A stretch of 64,000 nucleotides of DNA from Lachnospiraceae bacterium JLR.KK002 (GTDB taxonomy: Bacteria > Bacillota > Clostridia > Lachnospirales > Lachnospiraceae), in NCBI GenBank assembly GCA_036941025.1, contig JAYMNP010000001.1, positions 1,426,001 through 1,490,000 of the forward strand, given 5' to 3'. The notes under the pieces are model-generated. The model was not told the DNA's origin and did no database searches. It was given only the letters and a program-made list of their open reading frames with translations. Below are positions 1 through 8,593 of the stretch, one piece after another; position 1 is the first letter of the stretch; every line of letters begins with the position of its first letter. A program made the translations under genes and the position numbers.

Positions 1-503
1 CGCCCATCGGGATAGCGGATTATGGCGTGGCAATCATCGTCATTAATGAACCATTCAAGTTCAAGCGGTTTACTTACTGCATAAACGCCCGAACCTGTTT
101 TCAGGTCAAGCTGTTCTGCAATTTCAGGACAATAGTCCCGAAAATAAAAAGGACAATCATCGTCTTCGTGCAGTTCCATATACATATGTGTTTCGGTTCT
201 GTCCAATTCAACCCACTGATACCCAAAAACATTCTTAAAAACCACACCGAGTTTACCTTCCCTTTCTCGTACCGTCAAAATACGCTCCCGATCCCACACC
301 CAGTTATCCGGCAAAGGCACAATGCCTTTATAATGACCGTCAAACTCAATGCATCTCTGCCGGAGCTCACGCACGTCTACCTTCGTTTCCCCATGCAATG
401 CAACTACCTGAAGAAAGATAGAATAACTACTATTCTCACTATTCTTACTAAAAATATCTCCTACCTGCACATCGTATCGATTTTTCACTTTTTTCTTTCC
501 CAT
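1..503 (-). CDS. Hypothetical protein, 3' end outside the window
   Basis: The frame is open from an ATG preceded by AGGAGG six bases upstream to the window edge, about 167 codons. It is a clear paralogue of the gene at 2877-3494: the N-terminus MGKKKVKNRYDVQVGDIF matches KTVKNRYGVQVGDIF there, and the visible end DDDCHAIIRYPDG matches DDDCRAVIRYPDG. By that comparison only about 25 C-terminal residues are missing. I see no signal peptide, membrane segment or catalytic motif and recognise no family. It is the last visible gene of a minus-strand series and follows the phosphoesterase gene after a short gap. Confidence 0.75.
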   Translation of the reverse strand, partial: MGKKKVKNRYDVQVGDIFSKNSENSSYSIFLQVVALHGETKVDVRELRQRCIEFDGHYKGIVPLPDNWVWDRERILTVREREGKLGVVFKNVFGYQWVELDRTETHMYMELHEDDDCPFYFRDYCPEIAEQLDLKTGSGVYAVSKPLELEWFINDDDCHAIIRYPDG

Positions 504-531
504 AACTTTCCTCCTGATTTTTCAATTTATT

Positions 532-557
532 CTAACTGCCATGCCACAGGCAGTTAG
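532..557 (-). terminator. Hairpin between phosphoesterase and downstream paralogue
   Basis: Nine-base perfect arms CTAACTGCC and GGCAGTTAG enclose an eight-base loop just after the phosphoesterase stop. There is no good T-run on either side, so this may be a weak terminator or an mRNA-processing structure. Confidence 0.35.
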
Positions 558-594
558 AAGTTCTTCTCACGCTATATTCCACAAACGAACAGAC

Positions 595-1392
595 TCATAG
601 ATAAAATATTTTTTCATCTTCCAGCCGAATACAGGCGAGCTTTGCCCCCAATTCTCTGTACCGAAACGCACAGCCACAGTCAATGTCGTAAAAAAGACAG
701 TCCTTCCCGGCATTGTAACAGCAGAAGACATTTCCCTCGTTATAGGCAAAACTTTTTTTGACGGTAGTGGGAGTATGTCCGGCAATAATGGTTCCATGCC
801 GTATGCCGCCTGATTGGAAGCTTTCTTCCCTTGCGTAAAGATAAAATTGTTCCAGACTTTCAAAATGTCCACAAATATCTTCCAAATTTTCAGCATATCC
901 GGCATGGACCACAACATATTTTCTGCCCGCAGCTTCTAATTTTTTATAATAAGGCATTTTTCGAATCATTTCCGACCATCCGCACAAGTCATTCAGCGTA
1001 ACACGGTTTTGCTCCAATAGAATACCTATCGTGCCATAAAGGTCAAAGTATGCCATGGGTAGTTCCTTTTTGCGGAACAGATATTTCACAGATTCATATA
1101 ATGCCGCGGTATCCGCATGGGAGGAAAAATCCGTATTTAATTCTTCTGATCGGTCAACCGTCAGCATCAGATCTATATAAGATACAAATTCCTCCTCATG
1201 ATTTCCCCGCAAAAACAGAATATTTGCCGGACGCTGTTCCATCCAGCATAAAATCTCATAACTCTGTTTTCCCCTGTCGATAGAATCTCCCGCAAGAATC
1301 AAGAAGTCTGTTTCAGAAAAACAGATTTTTTCAAGCATGGAGCGAAGCTCATTATAACAGCCGTGGATGTCGCTGATTACATAACTGCTCAT
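595..1392 (-). CDS. Calcineurin-like (PPP-type) metallophosphoesterase
   Basis: 265 residues. The ordered metal-binding motifs of the PPP/lambda-phosphatase family are visible: DIHG at about residues 8-11, GDSIDRG at about 35-41, GNHE near 63, VVHAGY in the middle and IAGHTPT near the C-terminus. Members bind two metal ions and hydrolyse phosphomonoesters or bis-nucleoside polyphosphates; the substrate here cannot be read from sequence. No signal peptide, so probably cytosolic. The start overlaps the end of the upstream membrane-protein gene by four bases (ATGA), which suggests translational coupling. It lies two genes downstream of an ADP-ribosylglycohydrolase, a pairing that hints at nucleotide or protein de-modification, but that is inference. 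Confidence 0.85.
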   Translation of the reverse strand: MSSYVISDIHGCYNELRSMLEKICFSETDFLILAGDSIDRGKQSYEILCWMEQRPANILFLRGNHEEEFVSYIDLMLTVDRSEELNTDFSSHADTAALYESVKYLFRKKELPMAYFDLYGTIGILLEQNRVTLNDLCGWSEMIRKMPYYKKLEAAGRKYVVVHAGYAENLEDICGHFESLEQFYLYAREESFQSGGIRHGTIIAGHTPTTVKKSFAYNEGNVFCCYNAGKDCLFYDIDCGCAFRYRELGAKLACIRLEDEKIFYL

Positions 1393-1787
1393 CTTTTTCT
1401 GTCTTTCTTCAACTTATCCATCAACCTGCCAATCATGATGACAAGAAACAGTAAACTGACCGGTGAGAAAATCTGTGCCAAAACTGCCCCAAGAGCTTTT
1501 GGATTTTCAAAATGAAGCTTCTTTGCCTTTTTCCATGCAAGCATGACAGATACTGCCGTTGACAGAAACAGGCATCCTAAATTCCCATAAAAACTGTCAG
1601 AAGACGGATCAAAACATCCGATCAGGCAAATGAATTCAATCCCTGTCATCCATCGGTTCAAAAATCCTTTTCCGGTTTTATTTTTCACATCAACATCAAA
1701 TAAAATGGGAAATAACATAAGCCCCAAACCTGCCGCTGCAAAGAGCAGCAAAATTATCATTTGTATCAGTATACTTATTGTTTCCAT
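1389..1787 (-). CDS. Small membrane protein of unknown function
   Basis: 132 residues. The sequence shows three to four hydrophobic segments: residues about 5-28 (starting SILIQMIILLLFAAAG), about 48-60, about 66-85 and about 102-120, ending in a lysine- and arginine-rich tail. No recognised domain. It sits 14 bases downstream of the ADP-ribosylglycohydrolase and overlaps the phosphoesterase start by four bases, so the three genes probably form one transcript. Confidence 0.6.
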   Translation of the reverse strand: METISILIQMIILLLFAAAGLGLMLFPILFDVDVKNKTGKGFLNRWMTGIEFICLIGCFDPSSDSFYGNLGCLFLSTAVSVMLAWKKAKKLHFENPKALGAVLAQIFSPVSLLFLVIMIGRLMDKLKKDRKR

Positions 1788-1801
1788 ATGTTCTCTCTTT
1801 C

Positions 1802-2833
1802 TTAATTAAGTGAATCATTGACCCAGCCTGTTTTTTGAGGCAAACATTCCAGTTCTGCACATAATCTTTCTATAACATCTCTTTTCAATATCTCCGCCAG
1901 CCATTCTTGCGGGATGTTGTCTGCTCCATAATAGATTCCGGCCAGACCGCCGGCAACCGCTCCAACCGTGTCTGTATCATCCCCGAGGTTAACGGCCTTT
2001 AAGATACATTCCCGAAAAGAGTATGTGTTTACCAGACACCACACCGCCGCCTCCAAGGTATCAACTATATAGCCGCTGCTCCTGATCTCAGCCTCCGGCA
2101 GGGCCGCAAAGCTTTTTATATCCTTCAGACGGTCATATACAGATATATCTTCCCACTTTTCGCTTATATAGTATTGAAAAGCTTCTTCCATTCCCTGTCT
2201 GATTCCTTCCTTTAACGGCAAACTGTCTGACAATAATTTCAAAGCGACATTGACATAGATTCCGCATCCAATCAGGCTGATTGGATGTCTGTGGGTCAGA
2301 GACGAAATGTTATGCACAATCTCCATCTGTTCACTCAGTAAAATACCTGATTGTTTTTCCAGATAATACGCAGCAGGCAAAATCCGCATTAAAGAACCGT
2401 TTCCATTTTCATACTCAGACATCCCGCCGCATTCTAACGGATTCATGCCGCGTCCATAGTTCATAATCGCCCTGCTTGTTGCGCCGCCCGCGTCGAATAC
2501 CTCTTCTGTTGCCGTATATGCGCCATAAAGAAGCCACTCCGAAAATTTATCCATGATATCATAATAATCAACAGTCTGTCTTCGCACGATACTATCCGTC
2601 AATGCCAATGTCAGGCTTGTGTCGTCCGACCATGTTCCCATCGGCTGATTATGCGTCCCATAGCCCTGCATCCCGGTAACGGGGGATTTTGCAAGCTCCT
2701 CTCTGGACATAAATTCAACAGGCACGCCCAATGCGTCCCCTACCGCCGCACCAATAATTCCACCATAAACCTTTCCCATACTTTTCTCCATTCCTACGCT
2801 GCTTTTTTCGCACTTTTCTGTGATTCCATCCAT
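1802..2833 (-). CDS. ADP-ribosylglycohydrolase (DraG/ARH family)
   Basis: 343 residues from the first ATG; an internal ATG at 2779 has a better ribosome site (GGAG seven bases away) and starts MGKVYGGIIGAAVGDALG, so the true start may be there. The family's two metal-binding stretches are present: GTWSDDTSLTLAL early and GDDTDTVGAVAGGLAGIYYG late. DraG-type enzymes remove ADP-ribose from arginine or other acceptors using two Mg2+ or Mn2+ ions; the substrate here is unknown. No export signal. It is the first gene of a likely three-gene unit with the membrane protein and the phosphoesterase. Confidence 0.85.
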   Translation of the reverse strand: MDGITEKCEKSSVGMEKSMGKVYGGIIGAAVGDALGVPVEFMSREELAKSPVTGMQGYGTHNQPMGTWSDDTSLTLALTDSIVRRQTVDYYDIMDKFSEWLLYGAYTATEEVFDAGGATSRAIMNYGRGMNPLECGGMSEYENGNGSLMRILPAAYYLEKQSGILLSEQMEIVHNISSLTHRHPISLIGCGIYVNVALKLLSDSLPLKEGIRQGMEEAFQYYISEKWEDISVYDRLKDIKSFAALPEAEIRSSGYIVDTLEAAVWCLVNTYSFRECILKAVNLGDDTDTVGAVAGGLAGIYYGADNIPQEWLAEILKRDVIERLCAELECLPQKTGWVNDSLN

Positions 2834-2876
2834 TCATCTGATAATTTCTCTCTTATCTGTACAAATTCAGGTAAAT

Positions 2877-3494
2877 TTAACCATTCCTATCCCGTTTCTC
2901 TTCCACATATTCCGCATAGTGCAGCAGAACACTTAATGTCGTTTCCTGCTGCCTGCCATCAGGATAGCGAATGACGGCACGGCAGTCATCGTCACATGAT
3001 TTAAATGGCCTGTCTGCGGCAAAAACACCCGAACCATTGTACAGGTTAAGCTGTTTTGCAAGTTCAGGGTTATATTTCTCAAACAGATAGGAAAGACAGG
3101 GACCATTACACCATTCCAGATACATTTCCTTCTCCGGTTGTTTGTCTAAATGAGCATAGCCTGACCAACCGTTACATGATACTTTAATCATAATACTGCA
3201 TATATTGTCTTCAAACGTCTTTGGCTCTGCATCGGGCACTTTTTCGACCGCATGTACTTTCCGTACAAGGATTTCATCTGATGCCCATGCATTTTGAACC
3301 GGGACAACTCTTTCATAAAACCTGTCAAATGCAATGACTTTTCTTCCAATTTGCCTTACCACAACCTGTGTTTCTCCACGCAGGGCAATGACCTGGTAAA
3401 AGAAATAATATCTGACATCCTCATGGCAGCAATGCCTTCTAAAAATATCGCCAACCTGTACGCCATATCGGTTTTTAACTGTTTTCTTTTTCAT
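2877..3494 (-). CDS. Hypothetical protein, paralogue of the gene at the window start
   Basis: 205 residues from the ATG at 3494, chosen because GGAGG lies six bases upstream and because the paralogue at 1-503 starts at the same place (KKKTVKNRYGVQVGDIF). An in-frame ATG further up, at 3545, would only add a poorly supported extension touching the preceding stop. The protein is soluble, cysteine-containing and ends with a conserved DDDCRAVIRYPDGRQQ stretch. I do not recognise a family. The two copies flank the ADP-ribosylglycohydrolase/membrane protein/phosphoesterase unit, which suggests duplication of a cassette. Confidence 0.7.
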   Translation of the reverse strand: MKKKTVKNRYGVQVGDIFRRHCCHEDVRYYFFYQVIALRGETQVVVRQIGRKVIAFDRFYERVVPVQNAWASDEILVRKVHAVEKVPDAEPKTFEDNICSIMIKVSCNGWSGYAHLDKQPEKEMYLEWCNGPCLSYLFEKYNPELAKQLNLYNGSGVFAADRPFKSCDDDCRAVIRYPDGRQQETTLSVLLHYAEYVEEKRDRNG

Positions 3495-3545
3495 GAAAAT
3501 CCTCCATTTTTGATTGAAATACAACTTTACTTTTCCCGTCGTCAT

Positions 3546-4550
3546 TCACCTCTGTTTCGCAGACAGTTCTCTGACATATCTCAGCCGTTCGTCATTCATG
3601 ACTATGTACCGGCATTCTTTTGGATCACGGTCACACAATATTTTTCTGATGCAATTCTTATCCGCCCGAATCAGCGCGCTGCATTCAGACAGCCATGTTT
3701 CATCTTCTTTCAAATTACCCTCGTAAACAGTCATCAACTGCTTATATGGGAACATAAAATCCGGGCTGTTTTCAAAAGGCATATAATCATCCCTTAAATT
3801 GACGAACCCAATTCCATGGGTCTGATCCCTATGCTGCCGCGTTGGATAAATCAGCCATTGATCATAACGCTCATCCGGGAAGTTTTCCTCGTCTGGTTCT
3901 GTCATATTTACAAGAACTCCCTTCAATTCCGGAATATATGGATTTTGGGAGATTGAAAGAATAGTTCCTGAAGGGTATGGAACTTTTACAGCGTCAAAGT
4001 AACCCATGTCCATTCCTTCAGACATATGGCCTCCGTCCTTACTGTAAATGTTTTGAACATAAATCACCTCTCCGTCATGACGGACAACCGTATTTTTTAT
4101 GGGAACATAACCATGCGGGGATTTACCGGATCTTCGGAATACCCTGACGACGCCGCACCAGTTTCTTCTTTCCAAATGCTCTTCTTCGGCTGCTTTTTCA
4201 ATATGATAGCAAATTCCCTTTACCGCTTCCCCCGCGCTCTTGAATATCGTACTTGGCAAAAACCCCTCTTTTTCTCCACGGAAAAATATTTCAATGCCAA
4301 ATAAATATGCATATACCCTCGTATCTGAACGGCTTCTATGCAAAACCGTTTTCATATTTTCAATCTGATCCCAAAGCGCCTCTCCATCATGTTCGGATTT
4401 TAATTCTTTTATGCCTTCCAGTTTTTCTTCCAGCGTTCTGTGGGGCGCGGCGCAGATACATGCAATCTGCTCTTCCAAATTAAGAGCAGTATTTTTGGCA
4501 GCCCATGCCGCAATATCTTTTGAATAAATCCATCTGCCAAAATCTATCAT
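3546..4550 (-). CDS. Hypothetical protein, 334 aa
   Basis: A soluble protein of unrecognised family, starting MIDFGRWIYSKDIAAWAAKN. The N-terminal 130 residues look helical and charged; the middle (about 150-270) is rich in Tyr, Pro and Gly with several predicted strands (for example GVVRVFRRSGKSPHGYVPIK). The start overlaps the stop of the MotA/FliG-like gene by four bases, so the two are almost certainly co-translated and may act together. No catalytic motif or export signal seen. Confidence 0.7.
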   Translation of the reverse strand: MIDFGRWIYSKDIAAWAAKNTALNLEEQIACICAAPHRTLEEKLEGIKELKSEHDGEALWDQIENMKTVLHRSRSDTRVYAYLFGIEIFFRGEKEGFLPSTIFKSAGEAVKGICYHIEKAAEEEHLERRNWCGVVRVFRRSGKSPHGYVPIKNTVVRHDGEVIYVQNIYSKDGGHMSEGMDMGYFDAVKVPYPSGTILSISQNPYIPELKGVLVNMTEPDEENFPDERYDQWLIYPTRQHRDQTHGIGFVNLRDDYMPFENSPDFMFPYKQLMTVYEGNLKEDETWLSECSALIRADKNCIRKILCDRDPKECRYIVMNDERLRYVRELSAKQR

Positions 4551-5347
4551 AAAAACCCCCTATTTTCAAACAGGGCAATCAGCTCGGACATAGACGCCAT
4601 AATGTCTATCTGCCGGACAGGCCCCATGTAATAGCAATTATTTGCATATTCTTCTGCTTTATAATCCGAAATGACGGAAAAAAGTCTCTTTCTGGCATGA
4701 ACAGACAGCCCTTTCAGGGAAATTTCCAAACAATTATCCTTGGCCTCGCAAATCACGCCTTTTAAAGCCCGAACACCAGCAAGTTCAATCTTCTCTTCCA
4801 ATAATCTTTTTACAACTAAAATTCCCCCCTCTCCAATATCAGGCTCGCTATTCAGTAAGTGTTCCAAAGGCGTCTCCTCCTGTCTCTCCGCCTGATACTG
4901 TTTTTTATACTCTGTATATTTTTCAGCAACGCCGTCGGGAAGACATGACATAAGCAGACTTTCCAGCAGATGAGGAGGTGTGCAGTCCTGAATTCTTATG
5001 ATGGATAAAATTATCATAAAATACAGCAACGCATCTTCCCCCCGTAAATTTTTTATCCAATAACGCGCAGAAAGGATTTCTATGACGTCTTCTCCTTGTA
5101 TTCCGTCGCAAATATAAAAAACTGCGGACTGTATATCCTGATAAAATCCAATCTCTGAAGGAATTTCTTTCACTGCGCCTTCCAATGCCAGCAGACCTTC
5201 TTTTCTTGCGATTCGCGTCAGCAGATCCATATGATGCATCAGGGAGAAGCAACGCTCTCCGCATTCCGCATTTCTTAATTTTACAAATACATCTTTTCTT
5301 ACTTCGTACAGTAACGGTAAATTTACGTTCTTTTTTAAATCATTCAT
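4547..5347 (-). CDS. Soluble protein with MotA-like and FliG C-terminal-like segments
   Basis: 266 residues, no membrane helices. Residues about 47-58 read ARKEGLLALEGA, the signature that opens the cytoplasmic loop of MotA stators, followed by a segment resembling the MotA region around the charged residues. The C-terminal 55 residues end YYMGPVRQIDIMASMSEL and closely follow the last helices of FliG (family pattern YMGPVRLRDVEEAQ), the rotor domain that meets MotA. No flagellar genes are nearby. It is followed directly by a co-translated unknown protein and preceded after 13 bases by another. Similarity is by eye; whether it is a domesticated motor-like protein is inference. Confidence 0.5.
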   Translation of the reverse strand: MNDLKKNVNLPLLYEVRKDVFVKLRNAECGERCFSLMHHMDLLTRIARKEGLLALEGAVKEIPSEIGFYQDIQSAVFYICDGIQGEDVIEILSARYWIKNLRGEDALLYFMIILSIIRIQDCTPPHLLESLLMSCLPDGVAEKYTEYKKQYQAERQEETPLEHLLNSEPDIGEGGILVVKRLLEEKIELAGVRALKGVICEAKDNCLEISLKGLSVHARKRLFSVISDYKAEEYANNCYYMGPVRQIDIMASMSELIALFENRGFL

Positions 5348-5360
5348 CTTTCAATCCTCC

Positions 5361-5813
5361 TCAATCTACCCTTACCAAACCGCCTGCCGCCACTTCATAT
5401 CGGATAGAACCAAGTTCACACATTTCCTCCTCAATGTTGAAAACAAAGGCATAGTGAATCTGATCCTGTTCCATAAACTCCCTTTCTCTTTTCCACTCTG
5501 ATTCTTCCGCCGACACAAACATAAGAGAAAGCAGCGTGCCAATCGTGGTACGGGTTACAATACCCATGTAAACTGTCACATTCTTCTCCGCTTCAATCTC
5601 TTCCACATAAGGAGCATACTCTGGTTTCTCATTGAGCGTGAATATTATGCCCCACAATTCCATCTTGCCGGATGGGTACCTGTTTAGTAATGTGTTGCTG
5701 ATCAGGACCTTCCCGTCCCTCACCCAGTCTTTGGCATCTGTAGTCAGCCCCTGCTCAAACAAAATTTCATACCGTTTCAAAATCTCATTTTTAATCGTTT
5801 CTTTCATATACAT
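5361..5813 (-). CDS. Hypothetical protein, 150 aa
   Basis: Start ATG has AGGAGG four bases upstream. The protein (MYMKETIKNEILKRYEILFE...) has a helical N-terminus, a central hydrophobic stretch (TTIGTLLSLMFVSAEE) too short and mixed to be a confident membrane helix, and an acidic C-terminus. No family recognised. It is the first gene of the minus-strand series running to the left edge, and the candidate promoter at 5901-5909 lies about 90 bases upstream. Confidence 0.65.
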   Translation of the reverse strand: MYMKETIKNEILKRYEILFEQGLTTDAKDWVRDGKVLISNTLLNRYPSGKMELWGIIFTLNEKPEYAPYVEEIEAEKNVTVYMGIVTRTTIGTLLSLMFVSAEESEWKREREFMEQDQIHYAFVFNIEEEMCELGSIRYEVAAGGLVRVD

Positions 5814-5900
5814 CCTCCTGCTCTAATACACTGTTACAATTTTATTCTTATGGCCGCGTTCTTTATTTAATTTTCAAGGTTCAGCATATCTTATGGCACA

Positions 5901-5909
5901 AGTATAGCA
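5901..5909 (-). promoter_or_regulatory. Candidate extended -10 promoter of the unknown-gene cluster
   Basis: The minus strand reads TGCTATACT, an extended -10 element (TGnTATAnT). The only -35-like hexamer, TTGTCC, is 20 bases upstream of the -10, longer than ideal. It lies in the only long gap ahead of the gene cluster ending at the left window edge. Confidence 0.4.
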
Positions 5910-5975
5910 TATGGATTTCAACAAAAGGACAATATATTGTCGCCCACTTTTCGGAATGTCCCCATATAGTTTCGG

Positions 5976-6024
5976 AAATAAAAAAGGACGCTGGAAATAT
6001 CCGTTTTCCAACTGTCCTTTTTGC
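5976..6024 (-). terminator. Rho-independent terminator after the nuclease-like gene
   Basis: On the minus strand the arms AAAAAGGAC...TTGGAAA and TTTCCA...GTCCTTTTTT form a long stem followed by a T-run; the A-rich opposite side would let it work on the plus strand too. It lies about 40 bases after the stop at 6066. Confidence 0.75.
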
Positions 6025-6065
6025 TGTTTTAAATCGGAGAATCCTGTACTGATTGTTGTCTGGAA

Positions 6066-6968
6066 TCAATACAAACCACATTGTTTCAATATTTCCATAA
6101 CCCATTTCCAGTAGTCTTTTAACTCTTGTTTCTCTATCTCCATATAAATCCCGCGTGCCTGTTCCATAATTTCCTGAAAGGTCACAAAGATAATACCTTT
6201 TCGATAATATTCTGATATTTCTTTTTCCGAAAGCGTTTCAGGCATAAGATAAAGCAATTTTATCTGCCCGCAGTCCCACCATCCACCATCTTCCATATTA
6301 TCAAGCATCTGCCCGGCAGTGAGAAGATACTTTTTCGATGAAACTGCCCTGTTTTCCTTTAAATAAGCAATTGCCTCATCAACATGGCAGGTTTTCTCCT
6401 TTGCCCAATCCTCTCTTAACGGAATTTTTTTCCCCTTTTTCCCATATCCCCTATACTCCTGATACCAAACAATCGCCTTAAATAACCTTTTTAAATCATC
6501 TTTTGTGATTCCCCACGTTTTCTTTTCACTGCTGTCCGGGTATCCTGTTTTACTTACATGGTTTAATAAGTCAATAAACTCTGCTCCTGGAACACTAGAA
6601 AATTCTTTATTTTTGCAACGCACAAGGTAATTTTGGTAATTTTTCATCTGGCCGTCGTCAAGGCTTTGCTGTGTTGTTTTTAATTCCACAAAATATACGG
6701 ATTTTTTATCGCACATCAGATAATCCGCATTGCAGGTGCGGTATTTGCCGCTGGTTTTGGCGCAGGACTTTGATTTTAACATAGGGAACTCCTTTGCAAG
6801 CAGCCGCATCTTTCCATTGATTCCCAAATCTGTATTACTCCGTCCGATTACTGTCAAAATTTCGCCGATCACAGGAGTCAGTATCATATCCAATATTACT
6901 TCTGCCTTAATGTTGGGAGTATAATAATCTCTTATGATGTATTCAGTTAATATTTCATGTATTTTCAT
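6066..6968 (-). CDS. PD-(D/E)XK nuclease-like protein of unknown function
   Basis: 300 residues. Residues about 80-110 read NADYLMCDKKSVYFVELKTT followed by a Gln/Tyr-rich helix (QMKNYQNYL); this Asp-(x)n-Glu-x-Lys arrangement is the core of the PD-(D/E)XK nuclease fold, here with the Glu-Leu-Lys triad. The rest is unassigned. No HTH or helicase partner adjoins it, so it is not obviously a restriction enzyme. AAAGGA precedes the ATG by six bases. It is monocistronic: a terminator follows and a repeat precedes it. Members of this fold also act in repair and anti-phage defence; role here unknown. Confidence 0.55.
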   Translation of the reverse strand: MKIHEILTEYIIRDYYTPNIKAEVILDMILTPVIGEILTVIGRSNTDLGINGKMRLLAKEFPMLKSKSCAKTSGKYRTCNADYLMCDKKSVYFVELKTTQQSLDDGQMKNYQNYLVRCKNKEFSSVPGAEFIDLLNHVSKTGYPDSSEKKTWGITKDDLKRLFKAIVWYQEYRGYGKKGKKIPLREDWAKEKTCHVDEAIAYLKENRAVSSKKYLLTAGQMLDNMEDGGWWDCGQIKLLYLMPETLSEKEISEYYRKGIIFVTFQEIMEQARGIYMEIEKQELKDYWKWVMEILKQCGLY

Positions 6969-7019
6969 GCAAATCCTTTCTGTGTTTCTTATAAACGCAG
7001 GCTGATGCAGTTATCCATA

Positions 7020-7160
7020 GAGTCAAATACCCCGCAGCAAGCTACGGGGCATGGCCTAGCTTGTCCTTCCCGCCCCAAGGGGCGGGGTATTTGACCCTCG
7101 CGGCATTCGCCAAATATCCGCGCGAGCGCGGCTGCTTGGCTCATTGCTCGCGGGAATAAA
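7020..7160. repeat. 141-bp REPIN-like palindromic repeat, copy 1
   Basis: The unit is identical to 11484-11624 at all but about four positions and in the same orientation. It contains two nested palindromes: CCCCGCAGC...GCTACGGGG and CCCGCCCCAAGGGGCGGG, and is bounded internally by GTCAAATACCCCG and CGGGGTATTTGAC as an inverted pair. Two REP-like palindromes facing each other is the layout of REPIN elements mobilised by TnpA-REP enzymes. Small ORFs across it are not considered genes. Confidence 0.75.
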
Positions 7161-7179
7161 ACAGTACCGCTTAACTGAT

Positions 7180-8484
7180 TCAGAAGCAATAGGATTCCCC
7201 GTCCTGAAGCGCTTTCACCCTGTCACGATACGCTACAAATTCCGGCATTGTTCCAAAAGTTTCCGCACATTCCGTATGCATGGGAATGATAACCTTTGGA
7301 TTCGTCAGGCGTATCAGTTTTTCTATTGTTTCCACATAAGCGTGTCCGCTGGTGTGCAGCTTTTCCATCCGATGGTTTCCGATAAATTCTTTCACCTTTG
7401 GATCGGCATATTTTCCTTCCAGGTATCCTGTCCACTTGGAATAAATAATAAGCGGATCAGAAAAATGTTCCATAATTTTCTGAAACCTTGGATTGCTCTC
7501 CCTTGCAAGCATCGTAAATCCTTTTCTGCGCAGAATGGAAAAATCCGCCTTGTAACAGTTCTCCTCTGCCCCAAGCCCTTCCATATCATTGCCGACAATG
7601 TACAGCCTTCTCGGCTTTCCATGAATCATCTCCGGCCTGTATTTCTTATAATATTTCCCTTTGTCCGCCATCGCCGCCAATATCAGCTTCGCCTGGTACG
7701 CATCACAGACAAAATCCATTCCCCAGGGAAGGGCGTGGTAAAATTCCATAATACTGTCCAGATTGGTTGAGGACACTAAAATCACGGATTCCTTATTTGC
7801 CTGAAACAGCTCCCGCGCACACTTTCCCAACTCCGATTCCGTAAGGATTGCGTTTTGTTTTGTTTCATCAACACGTGAGAGCATCGTTCCCTCGGTAATC
7901 AAAATATCTATTTCGCCTATGTATGTCCGCACCATCTTTTCAAGCGTATTGTTCTCTCCGATAATGCCATGTTCGCGGAAATCTCCCGTAAATAAGATTT
8001 TCTTTCCGCCGGTTTCAATGAAAAACATATAGGAGTCCAATGCGGAATGGTCAACGATAAAAGGCGTTACATGAATATCGCCGAACGCTTCCAGCTTCTG
8101 CCCGGGAAAATAGCTCTTTATGCTTTCGATACGCGGCAGTCCTTTCGCTTCTTCTTTCGGAATGAAATCCAGTTTTTCCGTGAGTATCTTCAAAAGCTTC
8201 TTAGCTGTAGATCCAATATAGAGCGGAATATCCTGCGGGATTTTTTTATACAGTCCGATATGATCTCCGTGATAATGCGTAAACAATACGCCGTCGCAAG
8301 GCTCGCCGTTAAAAATAGTCCGGGCAAGCGTCTCATCCCCCATGGCGCTTTCATCTTTGCTGTTTGGAAGATTTGCTCCAAAATCAATTATAACGCGGTG
8401 GTGATCCGTGCGGATTTCCGTTGCGCAGCCGCCAATCTGATGACTTCCGCGGTATATCGTAATCCGGTTCCTCTTCTGCTCCAT
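7180..8484 (-). CDS. Metallo-beta-lactamase-fold hydrolase, RNase J/beta-CASP-like
   Basis: 434 residues from the ATG at 8484, chosen because GGGGAGAG sits just upstream; a longer frame starting at 8550 is possible but lacks such a site. Motifs in order: THYHGDHIG (zinc ligands), VDHSALDSY, TGDFREHG, a beta-CASP-type ITEGTMLSR, and late TSGHAYVET and IIPMHTE. These match the RNase J / beta-CASP group of exonucleases and endonucleases acting on RNA, cytosolic. It is shorter than RNase J, which has an additional C-terminal domain. Stand-alone gene on the minus strand with a divergent spacing to the repeat. Confidence 0.85.
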   Translation of the reverse strand: MEQKRNRITIYRGSHQIGGCATEIRTDHHRVIIDFGANLPNSKDESAMGDETLARTIFNGEPCDGVLFTHYHGDHIGLYKKIPQDIPLYIGSTAKKLLKILTEKLDFIPKEEAKGLPRIESIKSYFPGQKLEAFGDIHVTPFIVDHSALDSYMFFIETGGKKILFTGDFREHGIIGENNTLEKMVRTYIGEIDILITEGTMLSRVDETKQNAILTESELGKCARELFQANKESVILVSSTNLDSIMEFYHALPWGMDFVCDAYQAKLILAAMADKGKYYKKYRPEMIHGKPRRLYIVGNDMEGLGAEENCYKADFSILRRKGFTMLARESNPRFQKIMEHFSDPLIIYSKWTGYLEGKYADPKVKEFIGNHRMEKLHTSGHAYVETIEKLIRLTNPKVIIPMHTECAETFGTMPEFVAYRDRVKALQDGESYCF

Positions 8485-8593
8485 AACTCTCTCCCCTTTC
8501 CAACCGTTTTTATAAACATTTAACACTTTTTCCACAGCGCTTATCATCAATCATAGCATAGCAGCTTTTCGCAGACGGACAGAGTAGTGTCGC

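Noticed and set aside
6989..7189. Small protein MSQAAALARIFGECREGQ and its twin at 11417-11608
   Set aside because: The frame only covers the palindromic REPIN-like repeat and has no ribosome site; conservation is that of the DNA repeat.
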